Shown piece after piece: positions 1 through 6,764 of a stretch of 13,954 nucleotides of DNA (the stretch's first letter is position 1; each line of letters opens with the position of its first letter). A program made the position numbers and the translations under genes. This DNA comes from Cyclobacteriaceae bacterium. Its GTDB lineage: Bacteria; Bacteroidota; Bacteroidia; Cytophagales; Cyclobacteriaceae. Where the stretch lies: positions 1 through 13,954 of the forward strand of contig JABFSY010000417.1 in the NCBI GenBank assembly GCA_013140395.1. The letters are read 5' to 3'. The notes beneath the pieces are model-generated. The model saw only the letters and a list, made by a program, of their open reading frames with translations. It was not told the origin of the DNA and did no database searches.

Positions 1-1017
1 GTCGTAGGTCATGGCAGAATTGAAGCCCATATCGCCACCGCAGAGTAGTAGCCTACGGTAGGGCAACTCTAATTTTTCGAGCAGTCCGGCTACATGCTGG
101 CTCATCTCTTCCAATAATGCGTAAGAATTTTCTGGTTTACTGATTTGAACAATTTCTACTTTGTCAAACTGGTGAAGTCGGTTTAATCCACGCACATGAG
201 CACCCCAACTGCCAGCTTCTCGTCTAAAGCAAGGTGTATAGCCTGCATTTTTTACCGGTAACTCATCTTCACTTAACATCACATCTCGATAGAGATTAGT
301 GATAGGTACTTCTGCAGTGGGGATTAAATACAAGCCATCCTCATTGATAAAATACATCTGCCCTTCTTTATCCGGAAGTTGACCAGTTCCATACCCAGAT
401 GCTTCGTTGACCACAATTGGAGGCTGCATCTCGGTGTAGCCAGCCTTGTCCGCTTCACTTAAAAAAAAGTTGATTAATGCGCGCTGAAGTTTTGCACCCT
501 TGCCTTTATAAACAGGAAACCCAGCACCTGCAATCTTTACGCCCAACTCAAAATCTATGATGTCATATTTTTTAATCAGCTCCCAATGTGGTTGTGCGTC
601 TGCGCTCAGATCAGGGGTTTGCCCAACTTGTTCTTCATAGATATTGTCTTCTGCACTTTTGCCAGCTGGCACTTTTGCAGCCGGTACGTTGGGGATTTTG
701 TACAACACTTGTTGTAGATCCTTTTCAACAGTCTCTAACCTAGATAAGTTGTCTTTGATGATCTGCTTTGCCTGAGTCACTTGATTACGCAGTTGAGTTG
801 CTTCTTCAGCCTTTCCTGCCTTCATCAATTCACCAATCTTTTTTGAATCTTGATTGGATTGGGTTTCTCGCTCTTGTGTATCGGTTTGAATAGACCGCTT
901 GCTCTTATCTAATTCTAGAGCTTTCAGCACTAACTCTTCGGCATCTTTGAAATTCCTTTTCGCCAGCCCGTCTAGCACGCGGTCTGTTTCTTCCCGTAAT
1001 ACTTGTAATTGCAACAT
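1..1017 (-). CDS. serS: Seryl-tRNA synthetase, 3' end beyond window
   Basis: Cytoplasmic class II aminoacyl-tRNA synthetase that charges tRNA-Ser with serine. The window holds the first 339 residues of a protein usually about 420-430 long, so the C-terminal catalytic part with motif 3 is missing. Residues 1-105 are charged and helical, matching the tRNA-binding coiled-coil arm (LQLQVLREE, then KDAEELVLKALELDKSKR). The catalytic domain follows, with the serine-recognising TAEVPITN at 234-241 and motif 2 as TPCFRREAG at 261-269, then RGLNRLHQFDKVE at 276-288. The ATG at 1017 is the only sensible start, because an in-frame TAA lies four codons upstream. There is no Shine-Dalgarno sequence. The gene is divergent from rho. 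Identification is firm; only the truncation by the window edge limits it. Confidence 0.97.
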   Translation of the reverse strand, partial: MLQLQVLREETDRVLDGLAKRNFKDAEELVLKALELDKSKRSIQTDTQERETQSNQDSKKIGELMKAGKAEEATQLRNQVTQAKQIIKDNLSRLETVEKDLQQVLYKIPNVPAAKVPAGKSAEDNIYEEQVGQTPDLSADAQPHWELIKKYDIIDFELGVKIAGAGFPVYKGKGAKLQRALINFFLSEADKAGYTEMQPPIVVNEASGYGTGQLPDKEGQMYFINEDGLYLIPTAEVPITNLYRDVMLSEDELPVKNAGYTPCFRREAGSWGAHVRGLNRLHQFDKVEIVQISKPENSYALLEEMSQHVAGLLEKLELPYRRLLLCGGDMGFNSAMTYD

Positions 1018-1035
1018 ATCTATCGATTAAGAGGC

Positions 1036-1043
1036 CAAAAATA
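1036..1043 (-). promoter_or_regulatory. Candidate serS promoter, -7 box
   Basis: Read on the minus strand this is TATTTTTG, a full match to the Bacteroidota -7 consensus TAnnTTTG. It would start transcription about 12-15 bases before the serS ATG. I see no TTG -33 element at the expected spacing, so the assignment is tentative. Confidence 0.35.
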
Positions 1044-1171
1044 GCCAATAAATTTTGAGCTGATTTGATAGTATTCAAATTTTGCTTTATACTTGCAGGG
1101 TCAATGCGGTCTCGCTGACTATCAATCAATAAATATTCTGGTACTTTATTTCTTCGTTAAGTCTATAGTGG

Positions 1172-1225
1172 TATAATGTTTTGTCTGTTGCTGTCTATCA
1201 GCATTTTCATTAAAAATATATTTTT
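1172..1225 (+). promoter_or_regulatory. AT-rich rho leader with possible -10 box
   Basis: In the 237-bp gap between serS and rho the best rho promoter candidates are TATAAT at 1172-1177, without a convincing -35, and TATATTTT at 1217-1224, one mismatch from TAnnTTTG. Positions 1212-1225 (A5TATAT5) form a perfect 14-base AT palindrome. Nothing else in the gap stands out; the choice between these boxes is a guess. Confidence 0.25.
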
Positions 1226-1254
1226 TGTTCTCTAACCTATCTATTTGATCCTAC

Positions 1255-2841
1255 ATGCACACAATTGATGAACTCAATGATAAGCTCATTTCTGAGCTGA
1301 AGGAATTAGCCGAGGGCCTCGGTGTAAAAAATGCTAAGAAATTGGCAAAAGAAGAATTAGTCTATAAGATACTAGACCAGCAGGCAGTAACCGGCACAGG
1401 CAGTTCGCCCGCACCTAAAAAATCAAGTGAAGGAGGTGATCCAGAACGTAAAATGAGGCCTCGCAAACGCGAGAATGTCGCGCCCGCTCCTGCGGAAGTG
1501 CAACCGGAAAAAGGAAATGAAGGGGTGAGCAGTGAAGAGATGCTTAAAACGTTGGACTTTCAAATTGACCAGCGCGCTACTAGTTTTGAAGAGCAGCCTA
1601 CTGAGGCCCCATCGGGTAATGTAGAAACCCCTTCACAACAAGAAAGACGAGAAGATAGGCCTTCCAATCCAAACCAACAGTCCAATCAACAACATCAACC
1701 AAGACGAGAAAATCTGGTCAAAGATTTTGACGGGGTTGTGTCTAATGAAGGCGTTCTTGAAATTATGCAAGATGGATATGGATTCCTACGCTCTTCAGAT
1801 TATAACTATTTGGCTAGCCCGGATGATATTTATGTGTCACCCTCGCAGATAAAACTATTTGGTTTAAAGTTAGGCGATACGGTTCGAGGCCAAATTCGCC
1901 CACCAAAAGAAGGCGAAAAATATTTTGCCTTGTTGAAAGTGGATAGCGTCAACGGCAAAACAACAGAAGAGATACGCGACCGTGTGGCATTTGAATATTT
2001 GACGCCCCTTTTTCCGGAGCAAAAATTGAAATTGAGTACCACGCACGATAATATGTCCATGCGAATCATGGATCTTTTTTCACCTATCGGAAAGGGACAA
2101 CGTGGTATGATTGTCGCGCAGCCTAAAACCGGTAAGACGGTTTTGTTGAAAAATATTGCCAATGCCATTGCGGAAAATCATCCGGAGGTGTATTTGCTGG
2201 TGTTGCTTATCGATGAACGCCCGGAAGAGGTAACAGATATGGCGCGCAGCGTTAGGGCAGAAGTAATTGCTTCTACCTTCGATGAACAAGCTGAAAGACA
2301 CGTAAAGGTCGCCAGCATTGTATTGGAAAAAGCAAAACGGATGACTGAGTGCGGTCACGATGTAGTGATCTTGTTAGATTCGATTACGCGTTTAGCCCGA
2401 GCTTATAACACGGTGGTTCCTTCTTCGGGAAAGATTCTTTCTGGAGGTGTAGATGCCAATGCCTTGCATAAACCAAAACGCTTTTTCGGGGCTGCCCGTA
2501 AAATTGAAAATGGCGGATCATTGACAATCATTGCCACTGCCTTGATTGACACAGGATCGAAAATGGACGAGGTAATTTTTGAAGAGTTCAAAGGAACAGG
2601 CAACATGGAATTGGTGCTTGATCGCAAGCTTTCCAACAGAAGAGTTTACCCGGCCATCGATGTTCCGGCTTCGGGAACGAGACGCGAAGATTTGTTGATG
2701 AAGGAAGAAGAACTTCAACGTGTTTGGATTTTGAGAAAATTCATGGCCGACATGAATCCGGTGGAGGCAATGGAGTTTTTACAATCAAAAATGAAAGGCA
2801 CCCGCAACAACGAGGAGTTTTTAATATCAATGAACGGCTAA
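1255..2841 (+). CDS. rho: Transcription termination factor Rho
   Basis: Hexameric RNA-dependent ATPase that loads on nascent RNA and dislodges RNA polymerase. The protein has 528 residues against about 419 in E. coli; the excess is an insertion. Residues 1-45 are the Rho N-terminal helical domain ([20 protein letters not shown]). Residues about 46-160 are low complexity, rich in E, P, Q, N, K and R, with a Q/N-rich stretch at 138-148. The RNA-binding OB fold follows from 163 ([13 protein letters not shown]). Walker A is QPKTGKT at 289-295, with GQRG just before it; Walker B is VVILLD at 370-375, then [10 protein letters not shown]. The Q-loop ([21 protein letters not shown]) and R-loop ([13 protein letters not shown]) segments are intact. 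No in-frame alternative start fits better. It is a single-gene unit, closed by a hairpin terminator. Confidence 0.98.
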   Translation: MHTIDELNDKLISELKELAEGLGVKNAKKLAKEELVYKILDQQAVTGTGSSPAPKKSSEGGDPERKMRPRKRENVAPAPAEVQPEKGNEGVSSEEMLKTLDFQIDQRATSFEEQPTEAPSGNVETPSQQERREDRPSNPNQQSNQQHQPRRENLVKDFDGVVSNEGVLEIMQDGYGFLRSSDYNYLASPDDIYVSPSQIKLFGLKLGDTVRGQIRPPKEGEKYFALLKVDSVNGKTTEEIRDRVAFEYLTPLFPEQKLKLSTTHDNMSMRIMDLFSPIGKGQRGMIVAQPKTGKTVLLKNIANAIAENHPEVYLLVLLIDERPEEVTDMARSVRAEVIASTFDEQAERHVKVASIVLEKAKRMTECGHDVVILLDSITRLARAYNTVVPSSGKILSGGVDANALHKPKRFFGAARKIENGGSLTIIATALIDTGSKMDEVIFEEFKGTGNMELVLDRKLSNRRVYPAIDVPASGTRREDLLMKEEELQRVWILRKFMADMNPVEAMEFLQSKMKGTRNNEEFLISMNG

Positions 2842-2887
2842 AAAGGTCTTTTTCGAAGGCGATCAGCTTGGTGTCATTTTCTTGATA

Positions 2888-2943
2888 GGGAATGGGTAAA
2901 ACGGACTAGGTCGTTTATTCACCTCCCATTCTATTCCTTTTTT
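2888..2943 (+). terminator. Intrinsic terminator after rho
   Basis: GAATGGG (2890-2896) pairs with CCCATTC (2925-2931). Inside is a second hairpin, AAAC-G-GAC / GTC-GTTT, with loop TAG and one bulged G. Six Ts follow at 2938-2943. The internal asymmetry (extra ATTCACCT on the 3' side) weakens it, but position and T-tract fit termination of rho. Confidence 0.6.
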
Positions 2944-2945
2944 CC

Positions 2946-2953
2946 TATTTTTG
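2946..2953 (+). promoter_or_regulatory. Candidate clpS-recR promoter, -7 box
   Basis: TATTTTTG matches TAnnTTTG exactly and lies directly after the rho terminator. Transcription would begin near 2959, about 20 bases before the clpS GTG. No -33 TTG is visible at the proper distance, because that position is occupied by the terminator stem. Confidence 0.4.
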
Positions 2954-2978
2954 CTGATAACTTAACAGTCGTACGAAA

Positions 2979-3254
2979 GTGCCAGTTCAAGAACAAATAC
3001 TCACGGATTTACTGGAAGCTATCGAGATCACAGATGTCAGAGACCTCATTATCTTCAATGATGATTTCAACACCTTTGAGCACGTCATCGAAACCCTTAT
3101 CCGTGTTTGCAAGCACACCCCCGAACAAGCCGAGCAGTGTACCTGGTTGATTCATCACAAAGGAAAATGCAAGGTGAAGGCTGGTTCTTATGAAGAACTG
3201 AATCCAATGCGCGAGGCGATCGTTGATGCTGGCATTGACGCAAAAATTGTTTAA
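2979..3254 (+). CDS. clpS: ClpS adaptor of the Clp protease
   Basis: Small cytoplasmic adaptor that, in characterised bacteria, binds proteins with destabilising N-terminal residues and hands them to a Clp ATPase for degradation by ClpP. The 91-residue protein has the family core: FNDDFNTFEHVIETL at 26-40, whose NDD (27-29) corresponds to the substrate-pocket Asn-Asp-Asp, and WLIHHKGKCKVK at 56-67, where H59 aligns with the pocket histidine of E. coli ClpS. The extension before the core is short. The start is GTG: an in-frame TAA lies at 2958-2960 and there is no ATG before the core, so no other start works. It is separated from rho by a terminator and from recR by 49 bases, so clpS and recR are probably co-transcribed. 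Confidence 0.93.
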   Translation: MPVQEQILTDLLEAIEITDVRDLIIFNDDFNTFEHVIETLIRVCKHTPEQAEQCTWLIHHKGKCKVKAGSYEELNPMREAIVDAGIDAKIV

Positions 3255-3303
3255 TACCCATTTTGTTTTGGGCGCGTTACCAAGACTTAATCAAAAGAAC
3301 TAA

Positions 3304-3909
3304 GTGGAGTTTCCTTCAAAACTGATAGAAGATGCTGTAAACGAGGTTGCCAAGCTTCCCGGTATCGGGAAAAAGACGGCACTCAGAATGGTTTTGCACC
3401 TGATAAAGGAGAACGAACACCGAACCACTGCTCTTACAGAGGCGTTGAACAAGCTGCGCTCAAATATTCGGTTTTGTAAAACATGCCATAACATTTCGGA
3501 TGAGGAGGAGTGCACTATTTGCAAAAGCCATAAGCGAGACAAAAGCATTATTTGTGTAGTAGAAGACACCCAAGATGTAATGGCCATTGAAAATACAGCT
3601 CAATTTATGGGGGTATATCATGTGCTGGGAGGAGTTATTTCTCCCATGAACGGGGTCGGACCATCAGATATTAAAATTGACTCGTTGATAGCCCGTTTGA
3701 CAAATGGGAAAGAGATCAAAGAAATCATCTTAGCCCTAAGCCCCACCATGGAAGGCGATACCACTAATTTCTATATCAACCGAAAACTATCTTCCTTTTC
3801 TCTGAAGGTTACATCGATTGCCCGAGGCATACCGGTGGGAGGTGACTTGGAGTATGCGGATGAGATTACCTTGGGGAGAAGTATTCTCGGGCGGACACTT
3901 TTTAGCTAA
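3304..3909 (+). CDS. recR: Recombination mediator RecR
   Basis: DNA repair protein that, with RecO and RecF, helps load RecA onto single-stranded gaps. Its 201 residues are the usual length. All domains are present in order: helix-hairpin-helix (KLPGIGKKTALRMVLHL, 17-33), a zinc finger with C58, C61, C70 and C73, a Toprim domain starting at ICVVEDTQDVMAIE (83-96) and including LGGVISPMNGVGP (108-120), and the C-terminal GIPVGGDLEYADEITLGRSI (175-194). The start is GTG, forced by a TAA stop immediately before it (3301-3303). I see no promoter of its own in the 49 bases after clpS, so it is probably expressed from the clpS promoter. No clear terminator follows. Confidence 0.97.
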   Translation: MEFPSKLIEDAVNEVAKLPGIGKKTALRMVLHLIKENEHRTTALTEALNKLRSNIRFCKTCHNISDEEECTICKSHKRDKSIICVVEDTQDVMAIENTAQFMGVYHVLGGVISPMNGVGPSDIKIDSLIARLTNGKEIKEIILALSPTMEGDTTNFYINRKLSSFSLKVTSIARGIPVGGDLEYADEITLGRSILGRTLFS

Positions 3910-3982
3910 CACTTGGCAGGTTTCCCTGAACTCATTCTTTTTAGAAAGGGCAAAAACCACAGGCTAGATCTCTGCCTGCCGC

Positions 3983-4012
3983 TTGTCTTCACATGATAAA
4001 TCTCTTTCTTTG
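3983..4012 (+). promoter_or_regulatory. Possible aminotransferase promoter
   Basis: TTG at 3983-3985 is followed after 19 bases by TTTCTTTG at 4005-4012, one mismatch from TAnnTTTG. Transcription would start near 4019, about 10 bases before the ATG at 4030. Spacing is right but the mismatch is at an important base. Confidence 0.3.
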
Positions 4013-4029
4013 TAGACATAATCAAAATT

Positions 4030-5226
4030 ATGAACCACCTTTCCAACCGCATCAACGCAATTGAAGAATCTGCTACACTGGCCATGGCTGCCAAAGCTCG
4101 CGAATACAAGAATAGAGGGATCGATGTGATCAATTTAAGTTTGGGCGAGCCAGACTTTAAGACACCTCAACACATTTGTGATGCGGCTAAAAAGGCTATT
4201 GATGACGGTAAATATTTCTCTTATCCTCCGGTTGCAGGATATCAGGACTTACGCGAAGCGATCGCAGCGAAATACCAAAAAGAAAATAAGGTTCCTTATA
4301 AGGCGGAAAACATTGTGGTATCAAATGGGGCTAAACAATCCATCGCCAACGTGATGCTAGCATTGCTTAATCCGGGAGATGAGGTAATCGTGTTCGCTCC
4401 CTATTGGGTTAGCTATGATGCATTGGTTCGCTTAACAGAAGCAACACCCATTATTATCAACGGAACGCTAGAAAATGATTTTAAAGTAACAGCACAACAA
4501 GTAGAACAAGCAATCACAAAAAAGACCAAGGCAATTATTTTCTCATCGCCATGTAATCCAACAGGCTCTGTCTTTTCAAAAAAGGAGCTGGAGGCAATCG
4601 CAGCTGTTGTGCTCAACCATGAAAGTTTATTGATTATTGCTGATGAGATTTACGAGCATATCAATTTCACTGGAGACCAGACGAGTATGGCTTCTCTTCC
4701 GGGCATGTTCGATCGTACGATTACGGTGAATGGTTTTGCAAAGGGCTTTGCAATGACAGGCTGGCGTGTAGGCTACATCGCTGCCCCCAAATGGATTGCC
4801 GATGGAAGCAATAAAGTGCAAGGTCAGATTACTTCAGCTAACTGTTCCATCTCCCAGCGCGGAGCATTGGCAGCCATTACTGGTGACTTAGCTCCAACAA
4901 ATATGATGGTAACCGAATACCACAAGCGAAGAGACATCGTCTACAAATTGTTAAAAGAAATCCCAGGAGTAAAAGCGAATTATCCCCAAGGCGCTTTTTA
5001 TTTCTTCCCTGACGTGAGCTTTTATTTCGGTAAGAAAGATGGCGATACAGTAATCAAAAACGCAGATGATTTTTGCTTTTTCATGTTGGATAAGGGACAT
5101 GTGTCGCTTGTACCAGGTGGTGCATTTGGCGATGAAAAATGTGTTCGGCTTTCATATGCAGCCTCAGAAAGGGACCTAGTCGAAGCCATGAGCAGAATGA
5201 AAAATGCCTTAGCATCCTTGAAGTAA
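4030..5226 (+). CDS. Pyridoxal-phosphate class I aminotransferase (aspartate-type)
   Basis: Cytoplasmic PLP enzyme of fold type I. It most resembles the Ib subgroup of aspartate aminotransferases, which interconvert aspartate and oxaloacetate with glutamate/2-oxoglutarate. The 398 residues are the normal length. Visible active-site features: LSLGEPDFKTP near 38-48; CNPTG with N176; D205 in ADEIYE, which contacts the pyridine nitrogen; the Schiff-base lysine K238 in NGFAKGFAMTGWR; and R373 in VRLSYAAS, which binds the substrate alpha-carboxylate. Substrate choice cannot be fixed from the sequence: aspartate, prephenate or another amino acid is possible, so I give no symbol. The gene lies 120 bases after recR and 45 bases before the heptose kinase gene. 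Confidence 0.93.
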   Translation: MNHLSNRINAIEESATLAMAAKAREYKNRGIDVINLSLGEPDFKTPQHICDAAKKAIDDGKYFSYPPVAGYQDLREAIAAKYQKENKVPYKAENIVVSNGAKQSIANVMLALLNPGDEVIVFAPYWVSYDALVRLTEATPIIINGTLENDFKVTAQQVEQAITKKTKAIIFSSPCNPTGSVFSKKELEAIAAVVLNHESLLIIADEIYEHINFTGDQTSMASLPGMFDRTITVNGFAKGFAMTGWRVGYIAAPKWIADGSNKVQGQITSANCSISQRGALAAITGDLAPTNMMVTEYHKRRDIVYKLLKEIPGVKANYPQGAFYFFPDVSFYFGKKDGDTVIKNADDFCFFMLDKGHVSLVPGGAFGDEKCVRLSYAASERDLVEAMSRMKNALASLK

Positions 5227-5227
5227 A

Positions 5228-5262
5228 GTTGACAACTGACTATTAGCTTCCTACTTTCTACT
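5228..5262 (+). repeat. Seven-base periodic intergenic tract
   Basis: Between the aminotransferase and kinase genes the sequence breaks into five heptads: GTTGACA, ACTGACT, ATTAGCT, TCCTACT and TTCTACT. The last four all end in CT, and the last two differ at one base. The periodicity is visible by eye but the tract is short and diverged. Confidence 0.5.
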
Positions 5263-5266
5263 TTTG
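5259..5266 (+). promoter_or_regulatory. Candidate heptose kinase promoter, -7 box
   Basis: TACTTTTG fits TAnnTTTG exactly. It ends five bases before the kinase ATG, so a transcript from it would be leaderless or nearly so. The nearest upstream TTG (5229-5231) is 27 bases away, longer than normal. The match may simply arise from the heptad tract it overlaps. Confidence 0.3.
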
Positions 5267-5271
5267 GTTAT

Positions 5272-6255
5272 ATGAACTCTCCAGAAAAAATAGTTGAATC
5301 TTTCTCCAAACTCAATGTATTGATCATTGGAGATGTGATGCTAGATAGCTACATCTGGGGAGCAGTAGAAAGAATCTCTCCCGAGGCACCAGTACCCATT
5401 ATTAATGTTCGAAAAAAGGATTTCCGTTTAGGTGGCGCGGCCAACGTTGCCTTAAACGTTCATGCCTTAGGGGCGACCCCCATACTCTGTGCGTTGATCG
5501 GTGACGATGAGGATGGCAAAAAATTACTACAGCGATTAGATGACAAAAAGATTTCAAAGGATGGAATCGTGACTTCTTCTTTTCGACCCACTACCGTAAA
5601 AACAAGAATTATTGCCAGCCAGCAACACGTGGTACGTGTGGATGAAGAATCGGATAAGGTGGTTAATCAGGAAGAAGAAAAGTTATTATTGGAGCGAATT
5701 GAAAAATTAATGCCCGCCTGTCACGTCATTGTTTTTGAAGATTACGATAAAGGCGTATTAAATGCTTCGATCATTGAAAAGACGATTGCCCTTGCAAAGC
5801 GAAAAAATATTCCCACGGTAGTTGATCCCAAGAAGAGAAATTTTCTTGCGTACAAGGGCGTAACTCTATTTAAACCAAACCTAAAAGAATTGCGCGAGGG
5901 CCTAAAGATAGAAGTAGAGGCAAGTAATCAAATTCAAGTCGAGAAGGCCGTTGAATTGCTAAAAGAAAAACTACACGCAGAAGGAGTGATGCTTACACTT
6001 TCTGAACATGGAGTTTACATAGATTATAATAATCAAAAGGTAAAAATAGCAGCACATGCCCGTGAAATCGCAGATGTTTCCGGTGCAGGTGATACGGTAG
6101 TGAGTATTGCAGCGCTCTGTTTGGCGTTAAAGCTATCGCCTCCATTGATTGCATCCCTTTCCAATTTGGGTGGTGGCTTGGTGTGCCAGCATGTAGGCGT
6201 AGTGCCGATTGATCGGGAAGAACTCTTGATCGAAGCAAAAAAAGAGATAGGTTAA
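5272..6255 (+). CDS. D-glycero-beta-D-manno-heptose-7-phosphate kinase
   Basis: PfkB-family sugar kinase resembling the N-terminal (RfaE1/HldA-type) half of E. coli HldE. That enzyme phosphorylates heptose 7-phosphate at C1 on the way to ADP-heptose for lipopolysaccharide. At 327 residues this is the kinase domain alone; the nucleotidyltransferase half is not fused and not in this window. Evidence: IIGDVMLDSYIWG at 18-30 followed by RISPEAPVP (34-42), very close to HldE; the first PfkB signature GGAANVALNV at 54-63; VVDPKKRNF in the middle; and the second PfkB signature DVSGAGDT at 268-275, where D274 is the expected catalytic base. The gene ends just before the convergent tRNA-His locus. A related sugar kinase with another substrate is possible but less likely. 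Confidence 0.88.
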   Translation: MNSPEKIVESFSKLNVLIIGDVMLDSYIWGAVERISPEAPVPIINVRKKDFRLGGAANVALNVHALGATPILCALIGDDEDGKKLLQRLDDKKISKDGIVTSSFRPTTVKTRIIASQQHVVRVDEESDKVVNQEEEKLLLERIEKLMPACHVIVFEDYDKGVLNASIIEKTIALAKRKNIPTVVDPKKRNFLAYKGVTLFKPNLKELREGLKIEVEASNQIQVEKAVELLKEKLHAEGVMLTLSEHGVYIDYNNQKVKIAAHAREIADVSGAGDTVVSIAALCLALKLSPPLIASLSNLGGGLVCQHVGVVPIDREELLIEAKKEIG

Positions 6256-6261
6256 TCCAAA

Positions 6262-6292
6262 ATAAAAAAGCTTTTCATTTCTGAAAAGCTTT
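6262..6292 (-). terminator. Hairpin terminator, tRNA-His side
   Basis: A perfect ten-base stem, AAAGCTTTTC (6267-6276) and GAAAAGCTTT (6283-6292), encloses a six-base loop. Read on the minus strand the stem runs into TTTTTTATTTT, so it is best suited to stop transcripts coming from the tRNA-His/GIY-YIG side. On the plus strand only three Ts (part of the stem) end the hairpin, so any effect on the kinase transcript would be weak. It lies directly beyond the duplicated tRNA 3' end. Confidence 0.7.
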
Positions 6293-6310
6293 GAAGGGTG
6301 AATGACGGGG
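6291..6310 (-). repeat. Duplicate of tRNA-His 3' end
   Basis: These 20 bases are identical to 6672-6691. They contain the 3' acceptor strand of tRNA-His, the adjoining four bases of the T-stem and the first bases downstream. Identity ends abruptly on both sides. Only the 3' end is copied; no tRNA body is present here. Copy-to-copy spacing is 381 bases. Confidence 0.85.
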
Positions 6311-6313
6311 TAC

Positions 6314-6364
6314 CGTCCCGAAGCGGGACGAGCATGCTCGTGGCTTTGCCACGGCACTCGAGTG
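6314..6364. repeat. Cluster of four GC-rich palindromes
   Basis: Four perfect short palindromes abut or overlap: CGTCCCG/CGGGACG with loop AAG (6314-6330), the 12-base palindrome CGAGCATGCTCG (6329-6340), CGTGGC/GCCACG with loop TTT (6339-6353), and CACTCGAGTG (6355-6364). The run is far more GC-rich than its surroundings. It may be a repetitive extragenic palindrome or an RNA structure; copies elsewhere in the genome cannot be seen from this window. Confidence 0.6.
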
Positions 6365-6372
6365 GTGCATAG

Positions 6373-6644
6373 CTACGAAAGTGGATTCTCTCGATAGTTG
6401 TCAATAAACTCCATCATCCTTTTAGTAGACTTTAAGTTCTTGAGCTTTTTTGCAACTTCATTGCCTCGGCACGCGAACTTACTTTGGTGTGCCAAAACAA
6501 TTTCCATGGAGTTTTCCTACTCGTATATTTTTCTGATCCAGCGTTGTGTCTTTTTAGTCGATCATCTAAATTATTGGTTTGACCGAAATAGAAGGAACCG
6601 TCTTTTTCGGATTGAACGATGTATACGTAAAATTCCATTTGCAT
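6373..6644 (-). pseudogene. Small GIY-YIG nuclease gene with a one-base frameshift
   Basis: The first 66 or so codons encode a small GIY-YIG domain: FYVYIVQSEKDGSFYFGQTN has the paired VYI...YFG strands, followed by LDDRLKRHN and SRAEAMKLQK. The original frame then stops at 6432-6434 (TAA). Moving to the -1 frame at the six-A run (6451-6446 on this strand) continues the family-like tail KLKNLKSTKRMMEFIDNY and RENPLS, ending with TAG at 6373-6375, about 90 residues in all. That is the usual size of these single-domain proteins. The ATG at 6644 or the one at 6638 could be the start. The ATG directly abuts the T-tract of the tRNA-His terminator, leaving no room for a separate promoter between them. 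It could be a decayed gene, a homopolymer sequencing error or programmed slippage. The cellular role of this family is unknown to me. Confidence 0.75.
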
Positions 6645-6667
6645 AAAAAACCCCGAGTTTCTCGGGG
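6645..6667 (-). terminator. Intrinsic terminator of tRNA-His
   Basis: On the minus strand CCCCGAG, loop AAA and CTCGGGG form a perfect seven-base GC-rich stem, followed by six Ts. It begins about ten bases after the tRNA 3' end. The GIY-YIG ATG follows the last T directly. Confidence 0.9.
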
Positions 6668-6671
6668 CTTA

Positions 6672-6691
6672 TTGAAGGGTGAATGACGGGG
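6672..6691 (-). repeat. Direct repeat copy inside tRNA-His 3' end
   Basis: This is the copy of the 20-base repeat that belongs to the intact tRNA-His gene: the last part of the T-stem, the acceptor 3' strand, the discriminator and six bases beyond. The other copy is at 6291-6310 in the same orientation. Confidence 0.85.
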
Positions 6692-6752
6692 CTCGAACCC
6701 GCGACCTCCAGAATCACAATCTAGCATTCTAACCAACTGAACTACATCCACC
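6678..6752 (-). tRNA. tRNA-His (anticodon GTG)
   Basis: The 75 bases fold as a complete cloverleaf. The acceptor GTGGATG pairs with CATTCAC (one G-U). The anticodon arm CTAGA-TTGTGAT-TCTAG gives GTG. The T arm is GCGGG-TTCGAGC-CCCGT. The extra 5' G at 6752 opposite C73 is the G-1 hallmark of tRNA-His. CCA is not encoded and must be added after transcription. The gene has its own promoter just after the pyrC stop and a strong terminator. Confidence 0.97.
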
Positions 6753-6764
6753 GTTTGAGGACTG

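Noticed and set aside
1830..2718. Several antisense frames of 66-112 codons inside rho
   Set aside because: All are shadows of the rho coding frame; none resembles a protein family.
3915..3980. Inverted GGCAGG/CCTGCC pair after recR as a terminator
   Set aside because: The loop exceeds 50 bases and no T-run follows.
6309..6364. KpnI-, SphI- and XhoI-type sites close together, as in a cloning polylinker
   Set aside because: Each hexamer is the centre or edge of a longer palindrome, and both flanks are natural chromosomal sequence, so vector contamination is not needed.
6398..6646. 82-codon plus-strand frame opposite the GIY-YIG gene
   Set aside because: The minus-strand frame has the GIY-YIG motifs; this frame is composed of Phe/Arg-rich antisense sequence without family features.
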